64,000 nucleotides of DNA from Streptomyces sp. ASQP_92 (GTDB taxonomy: Bacteria > Actinomycetota > Actinomycetes > Streptomycetales > Streptomycetaceae): contig NZ_JAODUA010000001.1 in the NCBI RefSeq assembly GCF_025399895.1, positions 1,240,001-1,304,000 of the forward strand, written 5' to 3'. The notes beneath the pieces are model-generated. The model ran no database searches. It saw only the letters and a list, made by a program, of their open reading frames with translations, and had not been told where the DNA came from. Numbering within the stretch: position 1 is the first letter of the stretch; each line of letters opens with the position of its first letter. Shown piece by piece: positions 43,802 through 52,553 of this stretch. Position numbers and translations under genes: made by a program.

Positions 43802-44761
43802 ATGCCGTCGCACCGGGTCGCCGTGATCGCGCCCTCGCCCGTCTCCCTGTTCAACCTCGCCATCCCCGAGCTGCTCTTCGGCAAGGTCGAGGTCGACGGG
43901 CGACCGGCGTACGAGGTGGTCGTGTGCACCCCCGAGCCCGGCCCGGTCGCCACGACCGGAGGACTCGACCTGTACGTGGCCCGGGGTCTGGACGCGGTGG
44001 AGGGCGCCGACACGGTCCTGGTCGCGGGGACCGGCCGGCGCTACGAGCCCGATCCGCGCACGGTGGCCGCGGTGGAGGCGGCCGCCGCCCGGGGTGTACG
44101 GATCGCCTCCATCTGCAGCGGCGCGTTCGTGCTCGCCGAGGCGGGGCTGCTCGACGGGCGCAGCGCCACCACCTACTGGGAACTGGCCGAGGAACTGCGC
44201 AGGCGTTACCCGGCGCTCGATCTCAAGGGCGATGTCCTGTACGTCCAGGACGGCAATGTCATGACCTCCTCCGGATACGCGGCCGGAATCGATCTGTGCC
44301 TGCACATCATCCGCGGCGACTACGGCGCGGCCGCCGCGAACGCCGTGGCCCGCCAGGCACTGGTCGCACCGGTCCGGCCGGGGGGCCAGACCCAGTTCAC
44401 CCAGACCCCGCTGCCCGCGGAGCGCGGGATGGCCTGCGCGGACACCCGGGGCTGGGCGATGCGCAACCTCGACAAGCCGCTCACCCTGACCGACCTGGCC
44501 CGGCACGCGGGCGTGAGCGTGCGCACCCTGACCCGCCGCTTCCACGCCGAGAGCGGGGTGAGCCCGCTCCAGTGGCTGCTGCACCAGCGCGTGGAGCGCG
44601 CCAAGGAACTCCTGGAGACGACCACTCTCCCCATGGACCGGATCGCCGAAGCGAGCGGCCTGGGCAGCGCGGACTCCCTCCGCGCCCATCTGGTCCGCCG
44701 CACCGGCCTCACCCCGACCGCCTACCGGTCCGCCTTCAGCAGGCTCCCCACGGTGGCGTGA
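43802..44761 (+). CDS. GlxA-family regulator: DJ-1/PfpI domain plus AraC helix-turn-helix
   Basis: A 319-aa protein. Residues 1-180 form a class I amidotransferase-like domain (VAVIAPSPVSLFNLAIPELLF, IASICSGAFVLAEAGLLDG with the nucleophile-elbow Cys). Residues 215-315 form an AraC-type double helix-turn-helix (KPLTLTDLARHAGVSVRTLTRRFHAESGVSPLQWLLHQR, MDRIAEASGLGSADSLRAHLVRRTGLTPTAYR). ATG at 43802 follows GGAGG. Divergent from the MFS transporter, it is probably its regulator. Confidence 0.9.
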   Translation: MPSHRVAVIAPSPVSLFNLAIPELLFGKVEVDGRPAYEVVVCTPEPGPVATTGGLDLYVARGLDAVEGADTVLVAGTGRRYEPDPRTVAAVEAAAARGVRIASICSGAFVLAEAGLLDGRSATTYWELAEELRRRYPALDLKGDVLYVQDGNVMTSSGYAAGIDLCLHIIRGDYGAAAANAVARQALVAPVRPGGQTQFTQTPLPAERGMACADTRGWAMRNLDKPLTLTDLARHAGVSVRTLTRRFHAESGVSPLQWLLHQRVERAKELLETTTLPMDRIAEASGLGSADSLRAHLVRRTGLTPTAYRSAFSRLPTVA

Positions 44762-44775
44762 GGGGGCGGCACCCG

Positions 44776-44801
44776 GGAATGGCGCACCGCGTGTCCGTGT
44801 T
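44776..44801 (+). promoter_or_regulatory. SigR-type promoter GGAAT-N18-GTT upstream of the DsbA-family gene
   Basis: GGAAT (44776-44780), exactly 18 bases, then GTT (44799-44801). This is the thiol-oxidative stress sigma factor consensus of Streptomyces (GGAAT-N18/19-GTT). It leaves a leader of about 35 bases before the ATG at 44842. Confidence 0.6.
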
Positions 44802-44841
44802 GTCGGGGAGGTACAGGGTTCAACAAACTGAGAGAAGTGAC

Positions 44842-45549
44842 ATGCGCGTCGAGATCTGGAGCGACATCGCCTGCCCGTGGTGCTACATCGGCAAGGCCCG
44901 GTTCGAGAAGGGCCTGGCCGAGTTCGCCCACCGCGATGACGTCGAGGTGGTGCACCGCTCCTTCGAGCTCGACCCGAACCGGCCCAAGGGCGATGTCGGC
45001 CCGGTGATCCCGATGCTGGCCGAGAAGTACGGGCGCACCCTGGAGGAGGCCCGGCAGATGGAGGCCAACGTCGCCTCCAACGCGCACGCCGAGGGGCTGG
45101 GCTATCTCGCCGACGGCCGCGACCACGGCAACACCTTCGACATCCACCGGCTGCTGCACCTGGCCAAGGCGCGCGGCCGCCAGAGCGAGCTGCTCGACCT
45201 CGCCTACCGGGCCAACTTCGCCGAGGAGCGTTCCGTCTTCGACGCCGAGGTCCTGGCCGAGATCGCGGTCCGGGCGGGTCTGGACGAGGCGGAGGTGCGT
45301 GCGGTGCTCGCCGATGAGGACGCCTATGCCGACGCGGTGCGCGCCGACGAGCGCGAGGCGGCCGAGCTCGGTGCGAACGCCGTCCCGTTCTTCGTGCTCG
45401 ACCGCACGTACGGCATCTCCGGCGGCCAGCCCGCCGAGGTCTTCACCCGCGCCCTCGAACAGGCCTGGCAGGCGCAGACCCCGGCCCTGAGGACGATCGA
45501 GGGCGATGCGGAGGCCTGCGGGCCGGAAGGGTGCGAGGTTCCGCGCTGA
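44842..45549 (+). CDS. DsbA-family oxidoreductase (FrnE-like)
   Basis: A 235-aa cytoplasmic DsbA-fold protein. The active site is IACPWCYIGK (CPWC) near the N-terminus, with the FrnE-type HRSFELDPNRP and NTFDIHRLLHLAKARG, and the cis-Pro region NAVPFFVLDRTYGISGGQP. A C-terminal CGPEGC pair may be a second redox site. There is no signal peptide. A SigR-type promoter upstream agrees with a role in thiol-disulfide homeostasis. Confidence 0.9.
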   Translation: MRVEIWSDIACPWCYIGKARFEKGLAEFAHRDDVEVVHRSFELDPNRPKGDVGPVIPMLAEKYGRTLEEARQMEANVASNAHAEGLGYLADGRDHGNTFDIHRLLHLAKARGRQSELLDLAYRANFAEERSVFDAEVLAEIAVRAGLDEAEVRAVLADEDAYADAVRADEREAAELGANAVPFFVLDRTYGISGGQPAEVFTRALEQAWQAQTPALRTIEGDAEACGPEGCEVPR

Positions 45550-45613
45550 GCCCGATCCCTTTCGGTCCGCACCCCGACGCACCCCGACACATAAGGATCG
45601 CTTGGGGATATCG

Positions 45614-45633
45614 GTCAATTTTGCCCAATTGAC
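45614..45633. promoter_or_regulatory. Perfect 7-bp inverted repeat flanked by direct repeats
   Basis: GTCAATT-TTGCCC-AATTGAC lies 31 bases upstream of the aminotransferase ATG (45664), flanked on both sides by CTTGGGGA (from 45601 and from 45633). It is much AT-richer than its surroundings. Probably an operator overlapping the promoter of this gene. Confidence 0.55.
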
Positions 45634-45663
45634 TTGGGGATGGCGGGGATTCAGGGTGGAGCC

Positions 45664-46713
45664 ATGGAACTGGACTCCCTCGCACGCGGCGAGTTCGCGC
45701 CGCAGACCACCTATCTCAACACCGCGAGCACCGGGCTGCTCCCCGCCCGCGCCGTGACCGCCATGGGTGAGGCCGTGGCCGCCTCGGCCGCGGGCCGCCC
45801 CACCGACATGTTCGCCGACGTGGAGGCGGCCCGCGCCGCCTACGCCCGGATCGTCGGCGTCCCCGAGCGGCGCGTGGCGGCCGGCGCGTCCGTCGCCGTC
45901 TACACCGGGCTCGTCGCCGCCTCCCTGCCCGAAGGCGCCGAAGTCCTGCTCGCGGAGGCCGACTTCAGCTCCGTGGTGAACCCCTTCCACATGCGCCAGG
46001 ACCTGAAGGTGCGCACCACTCCGCTGGAGCGCCTGGCCGAGGCGGTGCGCCCGGGCACCGCGCTGGTCGCGGTCAGCGCGGTCCAGTCCGCCGACGGCCG
46101 GATCGCCGACCTCGCCGCGATCCGCGAGGCCGCCCGCGCCCACGGCGCCCGGACCCTGGTCGACGTGTCCCAGGGGGCGGGCTGGTACCCCCTCGACGCG
46201 GGGGCGTACGACTACACCGTGGCCGTCGGCTTCAAGTGGCTCACCACCCCGCGCGGCGTCGCCTTCCTGACCGTCCCCGACGACCTCGGCGGCCTGAACG
46301 CGATCTTCGCGGGCTGGGTCGCGGGCGAGCGCCCCTGGGACTCCTGCTACGGCCCGATCGATGAACTCGCCCACTCCGCGCGGCGGTTCGACGAGAGCCC
46401 CGCCCTGTTCTCGTACACCGGAGCCCGGCACTCGCTGGCACTCGTCGAGGAGCTCGGCATCGAACGTATCCACGCGCACAACACCGCGCTCGCCGACCGC
46501 TTCCGTGCCGGTCTCGTCCCGCTCGGGTACGAGCCGGTGGCCGCGCCCGGGTCGGCGATCGTCTCGGTGCCCGGCCTAGGCCACCGGCAGGAGGAACTGA
46601 GCGGCGCGGGCGTCGAGTTGTCGAACCGCGCCGGCAACCTGCGGGCGGCCTTCCATCTGTACAGCTCGGCCGAGGACGTGGACCGGCTTCTGGAGCTGCT
46701 GCCCGCCCGCTGA
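45664..46713 (+). CDS. Class V aminotransferase-family PLP enzyme
   Basis: A 349-aa PLP-dependent protein of the cysteine desulfurase/kynureninase-like class V group. It has TTYLNTASTGLLP, VAVSAVQSADGRIADLAAI, LVDVSQGAGWYPLDAGAYDY (PLP Asp) and the Schiff-base Lys in VAVGFKWLTTPRG. The usual active-site cysteine loop of desulfurases is absent, so another amine reaction is likely. ATG at 45664 follows GGTGGA. It sits behind a possible operator; no pathway partner adjoins it. Confidence 0.85.
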   Translation: MELDSLARGEFAPQTTYLNTASTGLLPARAVTAMGEAVAASAAGRPTDMFADVEAARAAYARIVGVPERRVAAGASVAVYTGLVAASLPEGAEVLLAEADFSSVVNPFHMRQDLKVRTTPLERLAEAVRPGTALVAVSAVQSADGRIADLAAIREAARAHGARTLVDVSQGAGWYPLDAGAYDYTVAVGFKWLTTPRGVAFLTVPDDLGGLNAIFAGWVAGERPWDSCYGPIDELAHSARRFDESPALFSYTGARHSLALVEELGIERIHAHNTALADRFRAGLVPLGYEPVAAPGSAIVSVPGLGHRQEELSGAGVELSNRAGNLRAAFHLYSSAEDVDRLLELLPAR

Positions 46714-46764
46714 CGGCGGAGTGGGGGCGGGGGAGACGCGGCCCCGGGTCCGGCGGCGGAGTGC

Positions 46765-46790
46765 GGCCGGGGGGGGCAAGGCCCCCGGCC
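46765..46790. terminator. Bidirectional terminator between aminotransferase and MarR genes
   Basis: GGCCGGGGG (46765-46773) pairs with CCCCCGGCC (46782-46790) across an 8-base loop, between convergent stops. Confidence 0.75.
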
Positions 46791-46793
46791 GGG

Positions 46794-47294
46794 TCACTCC
46801 CCGCAGCCCGCCTCGTCGCCGGCCGACCGGCACAGGTTGGCCTCCACCTTGCCCAACAGCCGTGCCAGCTCGGCCCGTTCACCCTCATCGAGGCCGGCCA
46901 GGGTCTGCTCCTCCAGCTCCGTCCAGGCGTCCCGCACCCGTTCGTGGAGTACGCAGCCGTCATCGGTGGGCTCGACGAGCGAGGCGCGGCGGTCCCCGGG
47001 ATCCGGGGCGCGCCGCACATAGCCGGCCTGTTCCAGGCGCTGGAGCATCTTGGTGACCGTCGACGGGTCGAGTCCGAGCAGCTTGATCAGCTCGGACTGG
47101 CGCGTCGCCCCCGCGTCCCACAGGTACATCATCAGCAGCTCCTGCCCCGGGTAGAGCCCGGCGGCGCGCAGCTGCCTGCCCGCGGCGATGCGGTGCAGCC
47201 GGGCCACCCGGGAGACCGCATGGCTGAACGGGCCGCCGCGGGCGGCGCTCGGCAGGTGGGGGTACGCGGTACAGGCGGGGTCGTCGGAGGTCAT
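46794..47294 (-). CDS. MarR-family transcriptional regulator
   Basis: A 166-aa winged-helix protein. RLHRIAAGRQLRAAGLYPGQELLMMYLWDAGATRQSELIKLLGLDPSTVTKMLQRLEQAGYVRRAPDPGDRRASLVEPTDDG covers the DNA-binding domain and the conserved DxRxxxV wing. ATG at 47294 follows a purine-poor leader; the longer open frame is antisense to the oxidoreductase gene. Two palindromes in the divergent spacer are likely operators for itself and the adjacent old yellow enzyme. Cys residues at both ends might allow oxidant sensing (inference). Confidence 0.9.
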   Translation of the reverse strand: MTSDDPACTAYPHLPSAARGGPFSHAVSRVARLHRIAAGRQLRAAGLYPGQELLMMYLWDAGATRQSELIKLLGLDPSTVTKMLQRLEQAGYVRRAPDPGDRRASLVEPTDDGCVLHERVRDAWTELEEQTLAGLDEGERAELARLLGKVEANLCRSAGDEAGCGE

Positions 47295-47308
47295 GCCGAC
47301 AAGATTAC

Positions 47309-47364
47309 CTTGGTCGGCCAAGCAATGGGTTACAGTGGCATCCGGCGCCAATACTTGGTCGACC
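47309..47364. promoter_or_regulatory. Two MarR-type palindromes in the divergent spacer
   Basis: CTTGG-TCGG-CCAAG (47309-47322) and TGGTCGACCA (47355-47364, in the context CTTGGTCGACCAC) share the TTGGTCG core and are 46 bases apart. One adjoins the MarR start, the other lies in the promoter region of the oxidoreductase gene. Confidence 0.65.
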
Positions 47365-47409
47365 ACATATTGCTGTTCCGTTGCCCTGCCCGTCTCCCTG
47401 GAGGCCGTT

Positions 47410-48483
47410 GTGACCACCGCTTTCGACCCGATCGACCTGGCCGGCACCCGGCTCGCCAACCGCATCGCGCTGGCGCCGATGACCCGCAGCCGCGCCCACG
47501 GCCCGGGGAACTCGCCCACCGCGTCGACGGCCGAGTACTACGCCCAGCGCGCCTCCGCCGGGCTCGTCATCACCGAGGGCGTCCAGCCCTCCCCGGTCGG
47601 CCAGGGCTACCCCGACACCCCCGGACTGCACAGCGCCGAGCAGGTCGCGGCATGGCGCAAGGTCACCGACGCCGTGCACGCCAAGGGTGGCCGGATCTTC
47701 GCCCAGCTCATGCACGCGGGCCGGATCGGCCACCCCGATCTGCTGCCCGACGGCCTCGTCAACGTGGCCCCGTCCGCGGTGGCCGCCGTGGGCCAGGTCT
47801 ACACCCACGAGGGCCCGAAGCCGTTCATCACGCCGCAGGCCCTGAGCGAGGACCAGATCCTCGTCACCATCGGCGAGTACGTCACCGCCGCGCGCAACGC
47901 GATCGAGGCGGGCTTCGACGGGGTCGAGCTGCACGGCGCCAACGGCTACCTCATCCACCAGTTCCTCGCGCCCAACTCCAATGTGCGCGACGACCGTTGG
48001 GGCGGATCCGTCGAAGGCCGCATCCGCTTCGCCGTCGAGGTGACCCGGGCGGTCGCCGCCGCGATCGGACCCGAGCGCACCGCGATCCGCCTCTCGCCCG
48101 GCAACCCGTACAACGACATCGACGAGCCCGAGCCGCGGGCGGCGTACACCGCGCTCGTCGCCGCCCTCGAACCGCTCGGCCTCGCCTACCTCCACCTCCT
48201 CGAAACCGCCCCGGAACAGCGGGAGTTGACCCTCGAACTGCGCAAGTCGTTCTCGGGGACGCTCATCCTGAACGCCGCCACCGAAGGTCCGACGGGCCCC
48301 GAGGCGCTCGCCCTGATCGAGGACGGCACCGCCGACCTCATCTCCTACGGCGTCCTCTTCCTCGCCAACCCGGACCTGCCCGCGCGGCTCAGGGCGGGCG
48401 GCCCCTTCAACGCGGCCGACCCGGCGACGTTCTTCGGCGGCGACGACCGCGGCTACCTCGACTACCCCGCGCTCGACGCGTGA
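47410..48483 (+). CDS. Old yellow enzyme-family alkene reductase (NADH:flavin oxidoreductase)
   Basis: A 357-aa FMN-dependent TIM barrel. It has LANRIALAPMTRSRA, IFAQLMHAGRIGHPD, GFDGVELHGANGYLIHQFL (substrate-binding His-Asn pair), SNVRDDRWGGSVEGRIRF and ADLISYGVLFLANPDLPARL. This is the classical ene-reductase (NemA/XenA-like) sequence, reducing activated C=C bonds of electrophiles such as quinones or maleimides. GTG at 47410 follows GGAGG. Its divergent MarR regulator, in the manner of NemR, probably responds to electrophiles. Confidence 0.92.
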   Translation: MTTAFDPIDLAGTRLANRIALAPMTRSRAHGPGNSPTASTAEYYAQRASAGLVITEGVQPSPVGQGYPDTPGLHSAEQVAAWRKVTDAVHAKGGRIFAQLMHAGRIGHPDLLPDGLVNVAPSAVAAVGQVYTHEGPKPFITPQALSEDQILVTIGEYVTAARNAIEAGFDGVELHGANGYLIHQFLAPNSNVRDDRWGGSVEGRIRFAVEVTRAVAAAIGPERTAIRLSPGNPYNDIDEPEPRAAYTALVAALEPLGLAYLHLLETAPEQRELTLELRKSFSGTLILNAATEGPTGPEALALIEDGTADLISYGVLFLANPDLPARLRAGGPFNAADPATFFGGDDRGYLDYPALDA

Positions 48484-48528
48484 AATCCGCTGGTCACGGC
48501 CCTGCGTGCGGCACCCCGGCGGGGCCGC

Positions 48529-49197
48529 TCAGGATGTGGCCGCGCCCGCGCTGACCGGCTCGCCGTACCAGCGCCACGAGTCCGGACGGGGCCGGCCGGG
48601 CAGGTCCGCACGGCCGGAGGCCCACAGCAGCACCTGCCAGCGGTCCTGGTCGTCCGGTACGTCACGGAAGAGCCGGGCCAGCACCCGGTCGCAGAGCCCG
48701 GCCGGAGGGGCCCAGACGAGGCCGAGGCCCTCGGCCACGTCATGGGTGTGCAGCAGGGTCTCCACGATGCCCATCGCGCCGAAGCCCTCGGGGTCCGAGA
48801 CGCCGAAGCCGTGGTAGGCGCGTACCTCGGGCGAGGTGGTGCGCACCATCGCGGTGAGCAGGGCGCCGCTCGCCTCCAGCGTCTGGAGGAGGCCGGCCGG
48901 CCCGGCCGCGCGGTCGGCGTGCACCGCGTTGCGGGGGCCGCCGGGCCGCTTGGCCTCCCACAGGTACGGCACCTCGCCGTCCAGCGGGGGCTGGGCGGGG
49001 CCGAGCTGCACGGCGTAGGCGAAGAGGTCGTCCGAGAGGTGTTCCACCGTCTCCCAGCAGTCCCACTCCAGCGAACCGGCCGGCACGCTCCAGTCCGCGG
49101 CGAGCCCGGCCCGCAGCGCGGTGACGGACAGCCGTACCGCGTGCTCGACGTCGGCGGCGGTGACGGGAGTTCGGGAAGGTTCATCGACCATGGACAT
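48529..49197 (-). CDS. DinB/MDMPI-fold protein (mycothiol-dependent maleylpyruvate isomerase-like)
   Basis: A 222-aa helical protein. WDCWETVEHLSDDLFAYAVQLG matches the metal-binding first helix of the DinB/MDMPI N-terminal domain, and VETLLHTHDVAEGLGL supplies the other His ligands. Such proteins use mycothiol or related thiols in S-transfer or isomerisation. ATG at 49197, or at 49191, is the start. The C-terminal 60 residues (FRDVPDDQDRWQVLLWASGRADLPGR) resemble the usual C-terminal part. The substrate is unknown. Confidence 0.8.
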   Translation of the reverse strand: MSMVDEPSRTPVTAADVEHAVRLSVTALRAGLAADWSVPAGSLEWDCWETVEHLSDDLFAYAVQLGPAQPPLDGEVPYLWEAKRPGGPRNAVHADRAAGPAGLLQTLEASGALLTAMVRTTSPEVRAYHGFGVSDPEGFGAMGIVETLLHTHDVAEGLGLVWAPPAGLCDRVLARLFRDVPDDQDRWQVLLWASGRADLPGRPRPDSWRWYGEPVSAGAATS

Positions 49198-49285
49198 GGA
49201 GGGACCGTACCAACGATCTCTGTGGACGGATCTTCATGGATCGGTCCATGGGGAGCGACGGGCGGGGACGGCGCCGAGACGGCCC

Positions 49286-49330
49286 CCAGGCCGGGGGTCC
49301 GGGGACGCCTTCCCCGGACCCCCGGCCTGG
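49286..49330 (-). terminator. Strong terminator after ectD
   Basis: A perfect 20-bp inverted repeat: CCAGGCCGGGGGTCCGGGGA (49286-49305), loop CGCCT, then its complement (49311-49330). It ends 8 bases from the ectD stop on the minus strand. Confidence 0.9.
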
Positions 49331-49337
49331 AGGTCGT

Positions 49338-50198
49338 TCACCGCACGGGCGTGAAGTCCCTCGCCCCGATGAACTCCGGGCGGCGGATCGGCGCGGCGAA
49401 GGGCTCCACCGCGGTGTTCTCCACGCTGTTGAAGACGATGAACACGTTGCTGCGCGGGAACGGGGTGATGTTGTCCCCGGAGCCGTGCATCGCGTTGCAG
49501 TCGAACCAGGTCGCCGAGCCGGCCCGGCCCGTGAACAACTTGATGCCGTGGCGGTCGGCCATCTTGGTGAGCGCCTCGTCGGACGGCGTTCCCGCGTCCT
49601 GCATCTGCAAGGACTTCTTGTAGTTGTCCTTGGGTGTGGCGCCCTCGCAGCCGAGGAAGTCCCGGTGCGAGCCGGGCATGATCATCAGGCCGCCGTTGGT
49701 GTCGTGGTTCTCGGTCAGCGCGATCGAGACCGAGACCGTCCGCATGTTCGGCAGGCCGTCCTCGGCGTGCCACGTCTCGAAGTCCGAGTGCCAGTAGAAG
49801 CCGGAGGCGCCGAAGCCGGGCTTCACATTGATCCGGGACTGATGGACATACACGTCCGAGCCGAGGATGCGGCGTGCCATGCCCACCACGCGCTCGTCGC
49901 GCACCAGGCGCGCGAACACCTCACTGATCCGGTGTACCTCGAAGACCGAACGCACGGACTGGGACGTCGGCTCGATGATCGACCGCTCATCGGCACGAAT
50001 GGCGGGATCGGTGATCAATCGCTCAAGTTCCGAGCGGTAGAGCGCCACTTCGTCGTCCGACAGCAGATCCTGGATCGAGAGGAAGCCGTCCTGCTCGAAC
50101 GATTCGAGCCCTTCGGACGGTCCCCAGACGACCGGGTCCTGGCGGGGGGTGATCACCTCGGCGGAGCCACGCGTGGGGTAGAGATCCTGGATGGTCAT
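49338..50198 (-). CDS. ectD: Ectoine hydroxylase EctD
   Basis: A 286-aa non-haem Fe(II)/2-oxoglutarate dioxygenase that converts ectoine to 5-hydroxyectoine. It has the EctD signature GFYWHSDFETWHAEDGLPNMRTVSVSIAL with the HxD iron ligands and HGSGDNITPFPRSNVFIVFN with the distal His and 2-oxoglutarate-binding Arg. ATG at 50198 follows GAGGAG and lies 2 bases after ectC, so it is the last gene of ectABCD. Confidence 0.96.
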   Translation of the reverse strand: MTIQDLYPTRGSAEVITPRQDPVVWGPSEGLESFEQDGFLSIQDLLSDDEVALYRSELERLITDPAIRADERSIIEPTSQSVRSVFEVHRISEVFARLVRDERVVGMARRILGSDVYVHQSRINVKPGFGASGFYWHSDFETWHAEDGLPNMRTVSVSIALTENHDTNGGLMIMPGSHRDFLGCEGATPKDNYKKSLQMQDAGTPSDEALTKMADRHGIKLFTGRAGSATWFDCNAMHGSGDNITPFPRSNVFIVFNSVENTAVEPFAAPIRRPEFIGARDFTPVR

Positions 50199-50200
50199 GG

Positions 50201-50605
50201 TCAGCCCTCCTCGGGTTCGGTCAGCAGGGGGTAGACGCCGTTCTCGTCGTGGTCCTCCCGTCCGGTGACGGGCGGGTTGAAGACGCAGACACAGCGGAAG
50301 TCGGTCTTGGGGCGCAGGGTGTGGCGCTCGTGGCCGTCCAGGAGGTACATGGTGCCCGGCTCGATCCAGTGGGTCTCGCCGGTCTCCTCGTTGGTGAGCT
50401 CGGCCTCGCCCTCGGTGCACAGCACGGCCTCGATGTGGTTGGCGTACCACATGGAGGTCTCGGTGCCCGCGTACAGGACGGTCTCGTGCAGCGAGAAGCC
50501 GACCTTCTCCTTCGCGAGGACGATCCGCTTGCTCTCCCAGGTGCCGGAGGCGGCCTTCACATGGCGGTCGGTGTTCTCGATGTCCTTGAACGAGCGGACA
50601 ATCAC
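50201..50605 (-). CDS. ectC: Ectoine synthase EctC
   Basis: A 134-aa single cupin that cyclises N-gamma-acetyl-diaminobutyrate to ectoine. It has [74 protein letters not shown], with the family metal-binding Glu, Tyr and His positions ([16 protein letters not shown]). GTG at 50605 is the only start that gives the conserved IVRSF N-terminus. It lies 62 bases downstream of ectB. Confidence 0.96.
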   Translation of the reverse strand: MIVRSFKDIENTDRHVKAASGTWESKRIVLAKEKVGFSLHETVLYAGTETSMWYANHIEAVLCTEGEAELTNEETGETHWIEPGTMYLLDGHERHTLRPKTDFRCVCVFNPPVTGREDHDENGVYPLLTEPEEG

Positions 50606-50667
50606 GGTGAGTTGCTGCCTTTCTGTGTACGTCGGTCGGTTCTGCGGACGCCGGTGGGGCGGACGGG

Positions 50668-51936
50668 TCAGACCGTCGCGGCGACCGCGCGGGCCAGCGA
50701 GCGCAGCCCCTCGTCCAGCTCGTCCGGCGTGATGGTCAGCGGCGGAAGCAGCTTGACGACCTCGCTCTTGGGGCCGGAGGTCTCCAGGAGCAGCCCCAGC
50801 TCGAAGGCGCGGGCGCAGACCTCGGAGGCGCGCGCCGCGTCGGCGAACTCCAGACCCCACACCAGACCTCGGCCCCGGTAGCTCGCGCCGAGCCGGCTGT
50901 GTTCGGTGCAGAGCGCGAGCAGCGCCTGCTCGACCTGCTCGCCGCGGGCCAGGGTGTGCTTCTCCATCTGGCCGTCGGCCCAGTACGCGTCGAGCGCCGC
51001 GGTCGCGGTGACGAACGCCGGGTTGTTGCCGCGGAAGGTGCCGTTGTGCTCGCCGGGCTCCCACACGTCGAGCTCGCCCTTGAACAGGCACAGCGACATC
51101 GGCAGGCCGTAGCCGCTGATCGACTTGGAGACGGTGACGATGTCCGGCACGATGCCCGCCTCCTCGAACGAGAAGAAGGCGCCGGTGCGGCCGCAGCCCA
51201 TCTGGATGTCGTCGACGATCAGCAGCATGTCGCGGCGCCGGCACAGGTCGGCGAGCGCGCGCAGCCACTCGGGCCGGGCCACGTTGATGCCGCCCTCGCC
51301 CTGCACGGTCTCCACGATCACGGCGGCCGGCTTGTTGAGGCCGGAGCCCTGGTCCTCCAGGAGCCGCTCGAACCACAGGAAGTCGGGCACCCGGCCGTCG
51401 AGGTAGTTGTCGAACGGCATCGGCGTGCCGTGCACCAGCGGAATGCCGGCGCCGGCCCGCTTGAAGGCGTTGCCGGTCACCGCGAGCGAGCCGAGCGACA
51501 TGCCGTGGAAGGCGTTGGTGAAGGACACGATCGACTCGCGGCCCTTCACCTTGCGGGCCAGCTTCAGCGCGGACTCGACGGCGTTGGTGCCGGTCGGGCC
51601 GGGGAACATCACCTTGTACGGCAGGTCGCGCGGGCGCAGGATCACGTTCTGGAACGTCTCGAGGAACGCCCGTTTCGCGGTGGTCGCCATGTCGAGGCCG
51701 TGGGTGATGCCGTCCCGCTCGATGTAGTCGAGCAACGCCCGTTTCAGGACCGGGTTGTTGTGGCCGTAGTTGAGTGAGCCGGCTCCGGCGAAGAAGTCCA
51801 GGTAGCTGTGGCCGTCCTCGTCGGTGAGACGGGCACCCTGCGCGCGGTCGAACACGGCGGGCCAGCCGCGGCAGTAGCTGCGTACCTCCGATTCGAGCGA
51901 CTCGAAGACACTGAGGGCGGGCGGGGTGATGGTCAC
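50668..51936 (-). CDS. ectB: Diaminobutyrate-2-oxoglutarate transaminase EctB
   Basis: A 422-aa class III aminotransferase that makes L-2,4-diaminobutyrate from aspartate semialdehyde. It has [38 protein letters not shown], the PLP Asp in [15 protein letters not shown] and the Schiff-base Lys in [23 protein letters not shown] at 51936 follows GGGAGAA and overlaps the ectA stop by 4 bp. Confidence 0.97.
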   Translation of the reverse strand: MTITPPALSVFESLESEVRSYCRGWPAVFDRAQGARLTDEDGHSYLDFFAGAGSLNYGHNNPVLKRALLDYIERDGITHGLDMATTAKRAFLETFQNVILRPRDLPYKVMFPGPTGTNAVESALKLARKVKGRESIVSFTNAFHGMSLGSLAVTGNAFKRAGAGIPLVHGTPMPFDNYLDGRVPDFLWFERLLEDQGSGLNKPAAVIVETVQGEGGINVARPEWLRALADLCRRRDMLLIVDDIQMGCGRTGAFFSFEEAGIVPDIVTVSKSISGYGLPMSLCLFKGELDVWEPGEHNGTFRGNNPAFVTATAALDAYWADGQMEKHTLARGEQVEQALLALCTEHSRLGASYRGRGLVWGLEFADAARASEVCARAFELGLLLETSGPKSEVVKLLPPLTITPDELDEGLRSLARAVAATV

Positions 51937-52454
51937 AGCGATTCTCCCTGGGGGTGGAGGGGGCCGATTCGGTAGAGGACTTCGGGCTGGTGGCCGTCGT
52001 CGGGGAAGAGGCCCGCGTCGAAGAGGAGCTCACGGTCGAGGGCGGCGCCGCGCCGCTTGGCGTAGGACGCGAAGAGGCGGTCGGAGGGGGTGTTGTCCGG
52101 CGAGACCGTCGTCTCCAGCCAGGTCACCCCGTGCGAGGTGGACACCTTCGCGGTCAGCGCTTCGAGCAGCAGCCCCGCGAGCCCCTGGCCCCGGTGGGCG
52201 TGGTCGACGGCGACCTGCCACACGACGAGGGTGCCCGGGCGGTCCGGCCGTACGTAGCCGGTGATGAACGCGATGGGCGCGCCGTCGTCGTCCCGGGCCA
52301 CCACGGACGTCCTGGCGAAGTCGCGGCACCAGAGCAGATAGCTGTACGAGGAGTTGAGGTCGAGCACCTCGGAGTCACGGGCGATACGCCAGATCGCGGC
52401 TCCGTCCTCCACTCGTGGGTTTTCGATACGGACTGCTGTTTGCGCGGCGGTCAT
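51933..52454 (-). CDS. ectA: L-2,4-diaminobutyrate acetyltransferase EctA
   Basis: A 173-aa GNAT enzyme. It has [26 protein letters not shown] and the acetyl-CoA-binding [20 protein letters not shown] (RGQGLA), with [24 protein letters not shown]. It acetylates diaminobutyrate in the first committed ectoine step. The ATG at 52454 has no ribosome binding site; TAAATT lies 8 bases upstream, so the message may be leaderless. It opens the ectABCD operon. Confidence 0.96.
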   Translation of the reverse strand: MTAAQTAVRIENPRVEDGAAIWRIARDSEVLDLNSSYSYLLWCRDFARTSVVARDDDGAPIAFITGYVRPDRPGTLVVWQVAVDHAHRGQGLAGLLLEALTAKVSTSHGVTWLETTVSPDNTPSDRLFASYAKRRGAALDRELLFDAGLFPDDGHQPEVLYRIGPLHPQGESL

Positions 52455-52464
52455 GCCGAGGGAA

Positions 52465-52480
52465 TTTACCGATCGGAAAT
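52465..52480 (-). promoter_or_regulatory. GlnR-like half-box in the ectA promoter
   Basis: TTTAC-N6-GAAAT matches 8 of 10 defined positions of the GlnR half-box gTnAc-n6-GaAAc and overlaps the putative -10 (TAAATT, on the minus strand). The surrounding AATTTACCGATCGGAAATT is nearly palindromic. GlnR repression of ectABCD has been reported in Streptomyces coelicolor, as I recall. Confidence 0.4.
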
Positions 52481-52553
52481 TGAAATCGCATTCCCGTCAG
52501 GGGGTGTGCGCAGAGGTCGTTCGTGTTATCACGCGAGCATGCGCGCGAACCGG

